NCBI GenBank assembly: GCA_949752745.1
Contig: OX457026.1
Location: 35,641,911 to 35,705,910 of the forward strand
Direction: 5' to 3'
Source of the DNA: Protula sp. h YS-2021
Lineage: Eukaryota; Annelida; Polychaeta; Sabellida; Serpulidae
Length of the DNA stretch: 64,000 bases
In this document: positions 19,540 to 31,586 of the stretch, piece by piece
How positions within the stretch are numbered: the stretch's first letter is position 1
How the letters are laid out: the number at the start of each line of letters is the position of its first letter
The notes under the pieces: model-generated
The model's input: only the letters and a program-made list of their open reading frames with translations
The model's database searches: none
What the model was told of the DNA's origin: nothing
Program-made: the position numbers and the translations under genes

Positions 19540-20010
19540 TGTTTAGCAAAATCCGTGCGACTTATCCAAGGAGTAATACACCAATTTTGAAGTCCATCGG
19601 ACTTTCCGTTATTTTGCTTAACAGTTAAATTGTTACGTAATGACGTTTTTCTTAATTTCACTACACGCGCCAAAAAATTGAAACAGCCATCCGACTGACC
19701 CAAGGAACACTCATACAAAATTTTTTTTTTTTCCATGCGACTGTCGGTCAGCGAGTTATTTTGCACACAACATCTTGTTTGCATAACGACATCATGTGCC
19801 ATTTTCGTTCGTTCTGCTCGTGACGAAATTTGATAGAATCCTTCGAACCCACCAAGCAAAAACCCCAAAAATGACATCAAACGCCTTTCTTAATTACGAT
19901 ACATCCGTCTAAACTTGAAACAACCGTCCGACAGATCCAAGGAATACCCACATAAAACTTGAAGTAGATCCTATTTGCGTTATCGAGATATTTTGCCCAC
20001 AAGACCTTGT
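19540..20010. repeat. Degenerate tandem repeat, about 250-290 bp period
   Basis: Phrases recur in order three times: TCCGACTGACCCAAGGAACAC (19688), TCCGACAGATCCAAGGAATAC (19928) and TGCGACTTATCCAAGGAGTAA (19556), each followed by ACAAAATTT or TGAAGT and later TATTTTGC. CTTAATT(T/A)C followed by ACAC or ATAC precedes two of them. No coding potential. Confidence 0.6.
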
Positions 20011-20229
20011 TCAAAGTAAATACAAATTTTACATCATGATGTCAAGAAGACATAAATATCAAAAATTTCGATATCTAGAAATTTCGATATGAATTACAGC
20101 CTCAGAGAGATGCGGGTGAGCTATGAAATCGGTGTCAAGGTCGTTTTGCAAAGTGTCATACTGCTGCAATGTTCATTACGCTTTTTTCACAATTCTAACA
20201 GTGTTACATTTTTAAATTTTGACAAAAGC

Positions 20230-20645
20230 TAAGTTTTATATTTAAAAAAAAAACAAGTCATTCTGGCATTTACAACATCAGTTCTATCCGTGTGTGAAAT
20301 TTTAAAATAATCCCAAATAGTTTTGGATACACAGCCTGGACGACAACTGTAACTTTGACAATTTTCTATGAATCCGAACAAAAATGCAATGTAGCACATT
20401 TTCAATATGTGCTCTATCAGTGCGCGAGATTTTGATACAATTAACGAAGAGTTTTGAGAGCCAGTCTGGACACGAAGACGCAAATACGCCAAGTCCCAAA
20501 TATAACAGAAGTTCTCCCATTTTGATAATTTCATAAAATCTTTCATAAATTTCAACAAAAAATACGACGCTGCAGATCTTCAATCTCTGTTTTATCAATG
20601 TGTGAAATATTACAATAATGCGACAACTGGTTGAGAAGTCACTGC
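20230..20645. repeat. Degenerate tandem repeat, about 120-190 bp period
   Basis: CTATCCGTGTGTGAAATTTT (20285), CTATCAGTGCGCGAGATTTT (20414) and TATCAATGTGTGAAATATTA (20592) head three related units. Each is followed by ACAAT(A/T) or AATAAT, a GAGTTTTG- or AGTTTTG-like phrase and a G-TGGACAC or CCTGGAC phrase. GTGAATCCGAACAA(A/G)AATG also occurs twice (20370, 20722). Confidence 0.55.
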
Positions 20646-21153
20646 CTGGGCATTAGTCGGACGAAGTTGTATAAACGCTAAGTTTTACCAAATTTCAAAA
20701 CAGTAGTACTTTGACAATATTTGTGAATCCGAACAAGAATGAAAATACGTTTAGTTCCAATATTCGAAACATTGAGGACAGTACCAAACGCCTACACACT
20801 GAGGCAAGTCTATCAAAGGATCTTGACGCGGACTGACAGCGGAATCACGTGCTTTGGCACTTTTATTTTCAGCGCAGAGTATCGTATAGCTGAAGTCGCT
20901 GATACCATTCATGTCTATCAATTTATTTCCACTTTCTTATGGTTCTTCACGTCCACTAAATCACAGCTGAATAAAAAAATCATTACAGTAAATTTATTTT
21001 CAGACACAGGTATTTCTTTCAGAGACTGGTACAAAATGTTGCCGACAACTTAATATCTTTTTGTTATTGCGGCCACATCAAAATGTAGTTCGATTTCGGA
21101 AACAAATGGCATTGTAACATGACTTGGGTAAATGCTGTAATCTGATTTGTAAA

Positions 21154-21609
21154 TATATGTTACAGGGAATCTGTGTAATCAGGGATTTCACGTAATCCCT
21201 AGGGAATCAGTGTAATGGGCAAATTATTAGAAGTTTTCAACATTTTAAACTAAAAATATTGTGTAAAAGTGAAGATTGTGAAATGCCGTAGCATAGCAAG
21301 AATCGGTATTTGAAGTGGAAACAGTATGCAAAATATTAGACACAAAATGTAATGATACATATATTAAATGCCACTTTTTCAATACGATCAAAAATCCACT
21401 TTTTTAAACAGTTGACACGGTAGTTGACTGATAATTTTTTTGCAAAATTATTCCTTAATAAACTGACAGTTCAAAACTTGCATCGTTTTATTGTACTCGT
21501 TCACTGAAATTATGAAACAAAGCTTAAACTTTGAACCCTTCAGTCATTACACGAATTCCCTAGCGATTACGTAAAATCCCTGATTACACAGATCCCCTGT
21601 AACATATAT
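21154..21609. mobile_element. MITE family 1, long copy, TIR starting GTTACAGGGRATCTGTGTAAT
   Basis: The first 60 bases (TATGTTACAGGGAATCTG...) are the inverted counterpart of the last 60 (...CAGATCCCCTGTAACATA), matching at most positions through GTAATCAGGGATTT and ACGTAATC. The interior of about 330 bp is AT-rich with no ORF. Ends lie in ATAT-rich DNA so the target duplication (TA or ATAT) is ambiguous. A second, shorter copy lies 410 bp downstream. Confidence 0.8.
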
Positions 21610-21714
21610 ATGCCAATTCCTGATGTTGACTCGGTGGCGATTGATCCGCGTCATTGGATTCGCCGGCATCATCACACGCGCACTCACCATTGGCTGTAAT
21701 GCGCATGTCAAAAA

Positions 21715-21735
21715 AAAAAAAAAAAAAAAAAAAAA
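21715..21735. repeat. Poly-A tract
   Basis: About 25 consecutive A residues, followed at 21899-21914 by a poly-C tract. No LINE or SINE body was recognised upstream. Confidence 0.8.
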
Positions 21736-22018
21736 CAATAATAACAATGAAAACGTATTTAAAAACTTTAAATATTCTTAACGTGCAATACATCAAATTT
21801 TTGCGGCACAGAAAACAAACAACAACTGTTCTACAGTAACCTGGGAGATTGACTGGAAGCAATACGTCGCGACATGAATAATAACCACCCACCAGTTCCC
21901 CCCCCCCCCCCCCACGTTCTCCGTATTACTTAAACCAAAGGAAAACGCACTACATGGCATAAAATTATCAGCAATAAAAACTGTTCTAAAAAACTCAGAC
22001 CCAAGCATTTAGTTGCCT

Positions 22019-22149
22019 ATGTTACAGGGAATCTATGTCATACGGGATTTCAAGTGACGAATAGATATGAAGTTTTGATTTTTTTAGTCACTACAGATAT
22101 TTTCTAGAGATTTCCGTAATCCCCGATAATACAGATGCCCTGTAACATA
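22019..22149. mobile_element. MITE family 1, short copy
   Basis: 131 bp bounded by ATGTTACAGGGAATCTATG and its inverse CAGATGCCCTGTAACAT. The subterminal GGGATTTCAAGTGAC and GATTTCCGTAATCC match the long copy at 21154-21609. This looks like an internally deleted, more diverged member. Confidence 0.75.
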
Positions 22150-22169
22150 TGCATGCCTTTTGTGATTTT

Positions 22170-22175
22170 CATTTA
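22170..22175 (-). terminator. Candidate polyadenylation signal of the ANKRD49-like gene
   Basis: AATAAA on the minus strand, 160 bases past the stop codon at 22335. Confidence 0.4.
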
Positions 22176-22334
22176 TTTACATCAACATTCGGATCAGTTC
22201 ACTTCTACATACACCCATGCTATCTACAAAACTGCACTGACAGTTTCCCAAAACTACGAATAACTATTTATAAACAACAACAAAATGTTTGTCACTCTAC
22301 TTTAAATTATCACAGGCATTTCGTGAGAATTGCT

Positions 22335-24696
22335 TCAGTCAAATAAGTACGCATATTTTGAGCAACGCTTGGCTACGACTTGGGCCGTTTCTCCCAGTTT
22401 ATTTTTGAGACTGGGATCCACATTTTCGGCTTTCAACAGGACTTTTAAAATCTGTTCTGAATTGATGTTCGTGTTCGAAGCCGCTAGATGGAGCGCTGTT
22501 TGCAGTCCGTTTGTCTGCGCATTGATATTGGCGCCGTGAGAGAGTAAACAGGTGGCCACCTCGTGCTGCCCCCAGTTCGAGGCGGAATGCAAAGGAGTCC
22601 AGCCGTCGTTTGTTGTTGAGTTCACACCGGCGCCGTTCTCAAGCAGGAACTGCAATAGCAGAACGCAAAGTAACCGGTCAGGCACTAGATGGTGTTGTAA
22701 AATACTACATAGATTCACAGCTACTTGTATGTGTGTGTGGAAATACTGGGAACGCAAATACAAAATGGCAGTAATCAACTTTTCACATATCACACGTTTC
22801 TTTTGCAACATTTCTAACTAAGCTGTGACCTTAGTTTTAATGCTATTGAAAAGATAAAGGAAAATGTCAAACACATAAATGTAAATTTTTCATGTTTATT
22901 ATTACAAGGATTATTATTATTTATTTATTTATTACAATGAGTTTCTTTCAATTTTTCAGTGACGTCACTACCTCAGCTTTCTCGCAAACGGGCCATTTTG
23001 TACTTGAGAAATATTCAAATATTACTCAAGAAATTTAATTTGTCAATTCAAACCAGATCAACATTTTTTTAAATATATTTCGCTAGCAAATCCTACGTAA
23101 TCCAACCAAAATTGTATGCGCGACTAACTACTATTATTCTAGGAAAAACCACTGCCCAGTTTTCTCCAGCGCATTTGTTTATTTGCAGTTACAACTTATT
23201 CTTCAACCAGACTATAGAAACGTTATTCATAAAACAACGTGTAATAAATGTTTTCATTTTCCCACCCCCACCCCTTCCGCCACCCCATCAAAGACGAGCA
23301 ATTAAATTCAAGATTCAAAATAAAAGTCGTTAATCTGCGCCTAAGCCTTCCACGGCATCGACAGACGAACACAAGCAGCAAAGATGAGTGACCTTGACAA
23401 CGTCCTCATTGCCCTCGTAGCTGGCGCGGTGAAGCGGCGTGTAGCCGTCTCGGTCCGTGGCGTGTACTAGCGCCGAGTCGGCCCCGACCAATTCCCGCAC
23501 CACGCCCATCTCGCCCTTCTCCGCCGCCCACAGAATCTTCAACTTTGGATCACCTGCCAAATCAATGTTTTTTTTTAAACAATTTAGCGGGACAGATAAT
23601 TTGCTTATCTTGTGCGAAGAGTAGGCCGAAATATCGTGTCCGCCTGCAATCTAACCACTTAAATGACAATGGATATTATTTGCCGCTATTGTAGCAAGTA
23701 GAACTGAAAGACGCCGAAGCCAACGGAGATACATTTCAAAATTCACCAAAATACGTCAACAATGTCTCTGCGAAATAAATCCAGAGTGATTTTTGAATTT
23801 TGTGTATGACCGATGATTTTGAAGATAGCAGTCTGCTACTTTCACAGTTACTTAGGTTTTTTTTTTGGATTAACGTTAAATTAAAAAAAAACTGAATTCA
23901 TAATTTCATAATAACACAATCCCTGTGAGCATTGCCCATTGACTCAGCTATCAAACTTGATCACTGCGAGAACCTAGGCATGCGTCAGCAGACTGTGTGA
24001 CTCACGTTCTATCTCCTCCTGGGAGGGCTCGTCCACGTCATCTTCATCCATTTCCCAGAAACTCGCAAACTTACTCGGGTTGCTTCTCATCTCCGCAGCA
24101 AACTGAAAATATCAAACCACCCTCCTCCCCGGTAATACAACAAAGCTATATAATCTGACTTTCGTTTTACTATTCACACTATCGTTGGAAGATCCTGTGC
24201 TCATTGGTTTGAGGTTTTTTCCAAGATGAAGACAATGTCCAATTTACTGGCTATCTAATATTAACACCTTTTCTGCTGGTAACAGACCATTTCAGCTCTC
24301 CTTTGATCTAAACAGTCTGAAACACAGGTTTCCTTTCAGCAGTTACGCAAGCATTGTTATTTTATGATGAGACATCTAAATTCTGCACTCGATCTTTTGA
24401 ATATTTAGGGCCTTCAGTGCATATCAATCACGTTAGCTATGTTGTCGATATTTGTCGAAATTCCACATTTTTATTTGGCGAGGTCATAAACTAGCTGACA
24501 ATTGACTCCTTCACACATCAGCCTCAATTCTGGGCAAAGGAATCCGCAAAATTTTCATTATTTAATCTGTTGATTGCAGTACTGAAGACCTAATTATAAC
24601 ATTCCTTCTGTACAATACCCGCTGGAGGAATTCGGCCGGCAAAGGTAGAAATTCATCGTCGCTTTCACCATCACCACCAAAATGTTCACTTGACAT
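22335..24696 (-). CDS. ANKRD49: ANKRD49-like ankyrin repeat protein, four exons, 216 residues, complete
   Basis: Coding exons on the minus strand are 24619-24696, 24006-24102, 23393-23553 and 22335-22649. They sum to 651 bases with matching phases (0, 1, 0) and GT-AG borders (GGTATT, CGTGAGT, GGTCACT). The start ATG at 24696 opens MSSEHFGGDGESDDEF; exon 2 gives FASFWEMDEDDVDEPSQEE; exon 3 begins RDPKLKILWAAEKG. Ankyrin repeats carry DGYTPLHRASYEG, DGWTPLHSASNWG and GLQTALHLAASN, and the protein ends KYAYLFD. The acidic N-terminus, the WAAEK entry motif, the repeat order and a YLF ending are the signature of ANKRD49, slightly shorter than the roughly 240-residue vertebrate protein. It is probably a nuclear or cytosolic scaffold implicated in transcription; that role is from vertebrate work. 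No damage seen. Confidence 0.93.
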
Positions 24697-26304
24697 GCTT
24701 CTTCAACACACAAAAAAGAACAACAAGAATGTCCGTGGACATTGAGTCCAGCCGTAAAAGCCAAGACATTACAAAGTTAAAGGAGAAAACGACCAATTTT
24801 GACAAAATGTAGAGTGGAACGAACGACACTGTTTGTGTTTTTCTTAAAGACATCTGCTGATTTGGCCAGTTTTTGCCGAGCTGATAACAAAAATACTACA
24901 AGTCCACTGACGATCTACTTGGGGTGGAGAAAGGGGCGTAAGCCAGGAAGTAAGGAAGGAAGGAAAGAAAGAAGAAACGAAAGAAAGAGTTTTATGTACT
25001 GATGTTTTCATATACTTTTGCTCAAACTGGTTTATATATATATATAAGCTGCTTTATGCACATATGTATATATAAAATTCGCTTGTCTCTGTCACGATAG
25101 CTCTATAACGGGCCAAACCTTCATTTGGAAAATTTGTTTATTATATCATTTAAAACTAGAAGCTCATTCCCCTAGCGGAATGTTAAACAGTTGACAAAAA
25201 TTAAAACACAAAAATACTTCCTTCAGTGGGTTATTTCTTCAATAATATATTGCAAACAACACAGCTTGAATACAGCTTGAAGACACAAAAAATCGGAAAA
25301 ACTGTCAAGAAGAAAAAAAAGGACGAATTTTGCTCGCACAAATTCATATAACCTTTGCAAGCCAAAGGCTTGTCAAGTGTTAATAATCGTAAGCGAGCTG
25401 CATGACTTTTTCAAAATGATTTGGTTATTTTTCTCAACTGGTCCAAATGTGGTTCTGTCCCGAAAGATTCACTCCTGTTATTTACCGTCTCAAAACATCA
25501 ACGTCACAAGAGCAGATCAACTGAGCACCTTCAAGGGAATTTCCCTGGCACCAAAAATGCTTGGACAGAAAGGCATTTCCTCACTCTTTCTTTGCAAATC
25601 AACGAGCAACTTTCTCCCTAACCAGACGATTATGGCCAAGTACTTATCAATGATAGCTTTCGTTCCGGTGTGGAAGTTAATGAAGGTTAAGGATATGTGT
25701 GCAAACAAATTCCGCAGACTGAAACCCAATAAAGAAAACCAGCTGTGATTGAAATAAAATTATGTTCAATCTACCCAGATTTTACCTATCATTCCTTTGT
25801 GATGCTTTACCTTTTAAGTCGAAGCGCTAACTATTTTTCCAAATTTTATCACTACGAATAAACAACTCCATAGTTTCGACTGCGCATGCTCAAAAGCCGA
25901 ATTTCTCAGGATTCCAGAGAGAAGAAAAATTACACGAGACACATTGTCAAAAAAAAAAAAACCAGTTTTGCCGAACAGAGTGAATTTATCGAACATGTCA
26001 TTTTTGATGTGAGAAAGTTAATTTCGGGAAAAGTGACTATTTTGTTCCAATAAAGCCAGCAAGAACCGGAGCCCTAAATTCTAACTTTGGTCATTCGGAA
26101 TGAAGTGAGAGGCAATCAAACATCAGATCGAACTCAGCTAAATTTCAAACACGTCAGCTGACTCCAAAACATGAATTATAAGAGTATGAGAAGGAAACGG
26201 CGAATGGTCACAGTAGATCCAAATTGGTGAAATGAAAAAGAACATCTTCTGTGGCTGAAAACAATTTTCATTTGTCAAGTATCGCAAAACAAGGAATTAA
26301 TCCT
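24697..26304. other. Intergenic upstream of the ANKRD49-like gene, no gene seen
   Basis: Holds the presumptive promoter of the minus-strand gene (no TATA box identified), a GGAA/GAAAGA-rich purine tract (24950-24990) and a short TATATA run (25033-25047). A 123-codon open frame at 25377-25748 has no recognisable domain and no splice or composition support. Confidence 0.55.
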
Positions 26305-26424
26305 GTATTATTTAAAATAAAGAATTCTGAAGCAAATAAGAAACCAGATATTTTTGGTAGGCTATAGTCTACCAAAAAATATCTGGTTTCTTATTTGCTT
26401 CAGAATTCTATTTTAAATAATACT
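26305..26424. repeat. Large near-perfect palindrome, arms of about 57 bp
   Basis: The left arm (26305-26362) and right arm (26368-26424) are reverse complements apart from a two-base indel and a single mismatch. The tip is GGTAGGCTATAGTCTACC, itself self-complementary. The arms include GAAGCAAATAAGAAACC / GGTTTCTTATTTGCTTC. This would extrude a very stable hairpin and resembles a tip-to-tip pair of one element end. Confidence 0.9.
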
Positions 26425-26480
26425 GTGTTATTCCGGAATAGCCTATCAGAAAATATCTGGTTTCTTATTTGCTTCAGAAC
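26425..26480. repeat. Third, direct copy of the right palindrome arm
   Basis: After TACTGTGTTATTCCGG the phrase (A)ATAGCCTATCAGAAAATATCTGG-type followed by TTTCTTATTTGCTTCAGAA repeats the right arm in the same orientation, so the arm occurs three times in 175 bp. TTTTAAATAATACT-TGTTAT, which follows the palindrome, appears once more at about 27138. Confidence 0.8.
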
Positions 26481-26599
26481 TAGACTGGCCAGTGTTTTTG
26501 TCAAAACCAAAACGGATATGTCTCCCCTGCCCTCTAATCAGTCCGGTGGAAAAAAATTCCTTGCTTAAAAGTACAACATTGGCGAGCCAAAAAAAATTA

Positions 26600-26895
26600 A
26601 TAACCGGTAAAAATACATTTTTACAGAAAATGAAGAAAAATTTCGCAGTAAGCATTTGCACTATATGTGGGTTCTTCTTGCCACGTTTCAGCCTGATTCA
26701 ACAAACTGTTTCGGAGATATCGCAACAATAAAAACACTTATAAATCAGAAATTTAAAAAATCGCCAAAAATACATTTTCAACGGAAATGAAGAAAAACTT
26801 CGTAGTGTACATTTGCGCTTTATGTGTGTTCTTTCTGCGACGTCTGAGCGTTATTCAACGAACTGTTCTACAGATTTAGCCTGCCAAAGTGAAAA
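26600..26895. repeat. Two tandem units of about 165 bp
   Basis: AATACATTTTTACAGAAAATG at 26610 and AATACATTTTCAACGGAAATG at 26769 each lead to AAGAAAAA-TTCG(C/T)AGT, CATTTGC, ATGTGGGTTCTT or ATGTGTGTTCTT, C(C/G)ACGT, ATTCAAC and an ACTGTT. The homology over 120 bp or more is clear but imperfect. Confidence 0.7.
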
Positions 26896-27054
26896 AAATG
26901 CACGAAACCATCCCCCCCCCCCCCCCATGTTCAAAAATTTGGCAAAAATGAAACTTTTGAAGGAACGAAAAAAAAATGACACGGGCATCATCCAGACATG
27001 TACCCCAATATGTTTGTATGTTTTGAGAAAAATGGACCCATTAATTTCATAAGA

Positions 27055-27135
27055 ACTCACTGCGGACAGAGGTACGGACGGACGGACAGACCAAATACTA
27101 TTTATGTCTCCCTTAGGGGGAAGACATATAATTCT
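27055..27135. repeat. Hairpin-led repeat end (ATGTCTCCC...GGGGGAAGACAT)
   Basis: GGTACGGACGGACGGACAG precedes TATGTCTCCCTTAGGGGGAAGACATA, a 10-bp stem. This is the same combination of a GACGGACGGAC box and a short stem as at 2218, 29665, 57058 and 60597, here in reverse orientation. Confidence 0.5.
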
Positions 27136-28700
27136 TATTTTAAATAATACTTTGTTATCAGTTTTATAGCTGAGTCGAGAGAACTGCCAAATTTGCATCT
27201 GCTGGAGTCGGAATTTAACATTTTGTTTTCATCAATTTTACCCCCTCTCCCTCGTTCTTTATTAGAGTTTGTACCCATATGAAGTGGTTGTGGCTTCTCC
27301 CATAAACCAAACTGAAAAAAAACCGACCCTTTAGTAATATTTTAGTTTTTAATCAATTTGGTTCTACCAGTGAGATACAATACAGGCCCTCGAGTGCTCA
27401 CTCGGGCTCGGTAATAATTTATTACTAATAAAGATCTTCGATAAGAAATGTGCATCGTTGGAAAGGGGTCATCAAGGGCAAGCAAAATGCAGTAAAAGGA
27501 AAAACACTCGAAAGTAAAGCTCACAGTGACTGACTATGTAGTAAGTCAACACTTCCCACACTAAAATAGGTGTACGAAAGTTGCTAAGAATCATGCCCTG
27601 ATCATTTTGGTATGCTTAGAACCCGTATCTGGCAGTTTTTTTTTTTGTTTTTTTTTTTTTGTTACCTTATTATTTTCTTAGTGTGTGCTGTACAGACCGT
27701 ATACGAGTACACGGAGGAGCAGAGCAACGTAGAAGTCAGCGCACAAATGATACGTCAAAATCACTTTGAAAAAGACACAGCGCTCTTTTTGTGTTCGAAA
27801 CCCATTATATCAGTGCCATGAATAAACTTTTCCATATTCCAACAAAGTTTTGGCAGATTATAGATAAGCAATGGCAGAGAAAAAACTTTTAGTGTTTTTC
27901 TCTCATTTGTTTCTTACGTTTTTACACACTGGAATCCTGCGAGATTCATCTGCTGAGCATGCGCACTCGAAACCATGAACTGGCTTAATGCATCTCACTC
28001 CGTTGTTATGTAAAAATTGACCTGTGATGGGATCAGTCTGTTGTGTACAGGCCAAATCACACTTGGTGCGTTCCGAATAAAATGCGCAAAAATTCTGCGT
28101 TTCAAATACAAACTTACCGAGTAAAATTGAAAGTAATGATAGAGCGATTTCGCTTAAATGTCAAATTTTACATGCACCAAACAGCAATCGAGCTGAATCA
28201 CACCAAATTGTGATTTGGCTTATAAACACAGAGCAGATAGATTTTTTAAAAAGTAGTTACTCACTTATGTTGTCGCGGAATCCCCAATGGGTCTGCGGAG
28301 TATAAAGGTGTTATACACACAGACAAAACCGCCGTAGAGGTTGGCTGTTGGAGAACAACTAGCTCCAAGAAGCGGAACGCTAAACATTTTCCACGCACCG
28401 CTTCAAAGCCTCGCTATATAACGATAAGCAAGTCAACTGCGCTAGCAGTGGCTATTTCCCCATCCCTGTGGCTATTTCGTGCGAGATTCAGCGACCCATA
28501 AGTCTTGATTGGCATTTGCTAAAGGCCCTCCAAGTACAACGGTAATGATATACAACTTCTGGGTAACGCTTTCTTTACAAGAAAATAATACGGAAATAAC
28601 CACAAATCTCCGGCAATAATTTGTTTGTATACAGGGAGCATACTTTATTACGTGAAAGAGTAACAACAATTTTTTGCAATTATCCACCTAAAAAAAAGCT
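27136..28700. other. Intergenic, no gene seen
   Basis: AT-rich sequence with a T-rich stretch (27637-27661) and short frames only. Nothing domain-like was found on either strand. Confidence 0.55.
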
Positions 28701-28704
28701 TTTG

Positions 28705-29158
28705 AATTGACAGGCTTTTGTATCTCTATAATTGGTGTGAATTTGTGGAATAATTTAGATTTGTGTGTAAAAATGCAAAAAAGCTTTGACCTTTTCAAAC
28801 GGGCGTATAAAAATTATTTGATAAATGTATACAACCCATTTGTCGTAGTGTAGTTTTCATACATATCCATAGCGCATAAAACATAGCGTGTGGCTTTATT
28901 TTGATGAGTATTTTTTTTTTGTAAGTAAAGTATGCAGTAGTAAGGTCATTGTATCATTAAACTGCACTTAAGTCGATTGTTTACTACAAGTTTTTAACTT
29001 TTTTCGATCTACCTTTTTCCGAAATACCTTATTAATTACTAGACGGTATAAATGTATAAATTGACAATTGAAGTTTTAGTATTAAGTTTTATATTGCATA
29101 AATTCATTTTTAATTTTGTATGAATTTCTTGGAAAATAAACGTTTTTGATTGATTGAT
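28705..29158 (+). mobile_element. LINE 3' end fragment (CR1/L2-like C-terminus, 3' UTR and GATT tail)
   Basis: A frame ending at TAG near 28851 reads FCISIIGVNLWNNLDL, then KSFDLFKRAYKNYLINVYN. This is the conserved last box of non-LTR RT proteins (WNxLP ... sFKxxLKxyL). A 3' UTR of about 300 bases follows and ends in AATAAACG then (GATT)n at 29148-29158, a microsatellite-type tail. All upstream RT sequence is missing, so the copy is 5' truncated. Confidence 0.65.
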
Positions 29159-29640
29159 ATTTCAAAAAGAACGTAAAAAGTAAAACGTCACATATTGTGG
29201 ATATACAAAATAAATTTACACCCAACTCTGCATCTATGAACTATTTTTGCACATATTTTACAAATAAACTATGACCTATTTATTTTAATTTTTGGTCATT
29301 CGACTTTGGTCACGTGACATTTAAAGGCAGCAATGTAAACAAACATTTGACAGGTGGGTGCAGAAGTTAATTTTTCTGCACTTTAATGAACAAATAAAAG
29401 ACATACCGCTCGCTAGAAATTGTGTCTGTTTTACAAAAAGGGTATATTGGGCATGAACTTTCTGTAACTGTTTGAATAATACGGACTGGTATGCAGGATT
29501 CGTACCTCAGAACATTTGAAGTTGACCCCTATTAGCGGAACTATGGAAGGCTTCGTAGCTCTGACAGAAAGATATACGATTTTATACAAGTCAGCGCTGA
29601 CTCGGAGATAGAGAACAACAAGTAAGTATTTATGAAACAC
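29159..29640. other. Intergenic, no gene seen
   Basis: AT-rich, no coding or repeat structure recognised. Confidence 0.55.
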
Positions 29641-29760
29641 AAGCAGACCCCAACCGCCCCCCCCCCCAAATTCATAGGGGTATAAAGCGATGACGGACAG
29701 ACGGACACCCCAAACCAATAGGCCTCAATCCGAAGGGTTGGGGCCTAATTAACAAACCAC
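29641..29760. repeat. Hairpin-led repeat end with GACGGACAGACGGAC box
   Basis: A C-run, CCCCAAATTCATAGGGG stem, GATGACGGACAGACGGAC box and a second stem (TAGGCCTCAA ... TTGGGGCCTA, 29719-29748) occur together. Confidence 0.45.
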
Positions 29761-31449
29761 GTATTTGGAACAAGACCACAATTACTTCCGCCTTCATTGC
29801 CCAATAACAGGAAGACTATTAGCATGGCAGCTGTACTTTTTCGATAATGTTATGATTGTTCCGGGCAATCAGTAATAAACTTGTGGCATGCTTATGTTCC
29901 CAAAGGGTTGTACTAGAGACATGCTTAAACTCCTTGCAATCAAGCGTATTGTTTTTTAGAAATATGACGTCAAAGTTCAGTAATTTTTTCATGTGATCGA
30001 GCGACTTCGAGATCCATGGGTGCCCCTGTTTGATGCGAGATAGCAAAAAATCCAATTGGTCAACCCCCAAATATTTTGGTGTTTTTTGCCTTCTCAAGGG
30101 TTAGTTTGAAGGATTTAATAAAGCTTGATTTCCCAGCAATGTTGTAGAAGACGTCAGATTTCGAAATTCTATAAAGAAACATATAAGTAAATTAATTGTG
30201 GTCTTAGGCCATTTTGCCAAGACTTCTTTTGGGCGATAATATCATATTTACCATTTCTGGCCACACATACATTTATATATACTTATATCTTTTCAATGTT
30301 GCCATCACAATAAATATTGTTGTAGTAGTGACTTACTTTATCCTCACTTAAAACCTAAAACTTCTTTCTTTTTTTCTTTTTTTTTTTTTTTTTGTGGGGA
30401 TAAGGCTATTTACTGATAGGTCTGAAACTAACGAGCAAAGCGAACTGAATTTTTTGTAGACCGGCAAGTGTCGTTAATAAACGGCTGGTTTCGAGTAATC
30501 CATGCGTCCTTCACCTTTCGATCATATCTCCAAAAAACTGTGTGTTCCGTAACTTGTCGGCTTCAGTGCCGACTGTCAACAGTTGAAAAGTGTACATAAA
30601 AATGTTGTTTTATTTTTCAATCAAAAAGAATTTAATTGTAACCTTATAAGTTTATTGAAAAAGTCTATCAAGACCCGTTTCAAGAAGGCGAGGTCTTTGT
30701 TTTTTATGCAAGCGACAAAACCGTTGCTGGTTATAATACCGTTCTTATAAACAGATGACCTCTGAGATGTCGGCGATAATACAGTGTTTGGGCGATATTA
30801 CAGTATTTCTTAAATGTCAGTGCTTTTAATATACAATGTATAACAAACATAACGTATTCTTTTTATCTTTTTAATTTTCTGCCCAGTTCTTTGTGTTTTA
30901 TTCCATTATCTGCAACTCAAATCCACCGCCTGATTTAGCTCTTAAGTGTCGTAAAAATTACCCGATACTAAAGCTACTCTAGAGTGGCTTGTGGGAACCA
31001 ATTTAAATTTTTTGCTGCCTCTCAGCAGGTTTGGTTGTACAGTTGCTTTATGTTGCTAAAATTATTTATTTTTGTATATAATCTTCTGTACCTGTTAGGC
31101 TTCTTGTGAATTTGTTTACAATCCCTTTGCATTTAAACGTTTCACTGCTAATACTAAGTGCCAACTGGCATGCACAAATTACGTGCCAGCCCTTCTTTTG
31201 AAAACTTTAAGAAAGATCTTAAAACCTAAATATTCAGAAAAGCTTACTTTTAGAACATACCCACTTTAAAGATCAAATAGTTTGTCGCAGTATTATGTTG
31301 GTATAAACAGTATTGCAATTTTCATTGAATAATTAATTATTCTAGCCATCTTTGGTGAACATATGTACTTTTAAACAACTTTGTTTGACTTTATTATAAA
31401 TATTTTTATACATGATGGAGTATATTACATTTGTATTTCATAAGCACGC
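29761..31449. other. Intergenic with a possible LINE remnant near 31190-31260
   Basis: Mostly featureless; a T-tract lies at 30371-30393. At about 31185-31260 one frame reads SPSFENFKKDLKT, a stop, then IFRKAY, similar to the sFKxxLKtxLFxxAy box at the C-terminus of CR1-like LINE proteins. The rest of such an element is not recognisable. Confidence 0.4.
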
Positions 31450-31457
31450 ATAATAAC

Positions 31458-31546
<89 letters not shown>

Positions 31547-31550
31547 CAAC

Positions 31551-31586
<36 letters not shown>
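31450..31586. repeat. (AAT)n microsatellite
   Basis: About 45 AAT units with a short AAC-rich interruption at 31542-31551. Confidence 0.95.

Noticed and set aside
20739..21053. 104-codon ORF on the plus strand
   Set aside because: No homology-like features, and it overlaps the degenerate repeat field and a MITE flank.
25377..25748. 123-codon ORF on the plus strand
   Set aside because: No domain, signal or splice context. Length is within chance for this composition.
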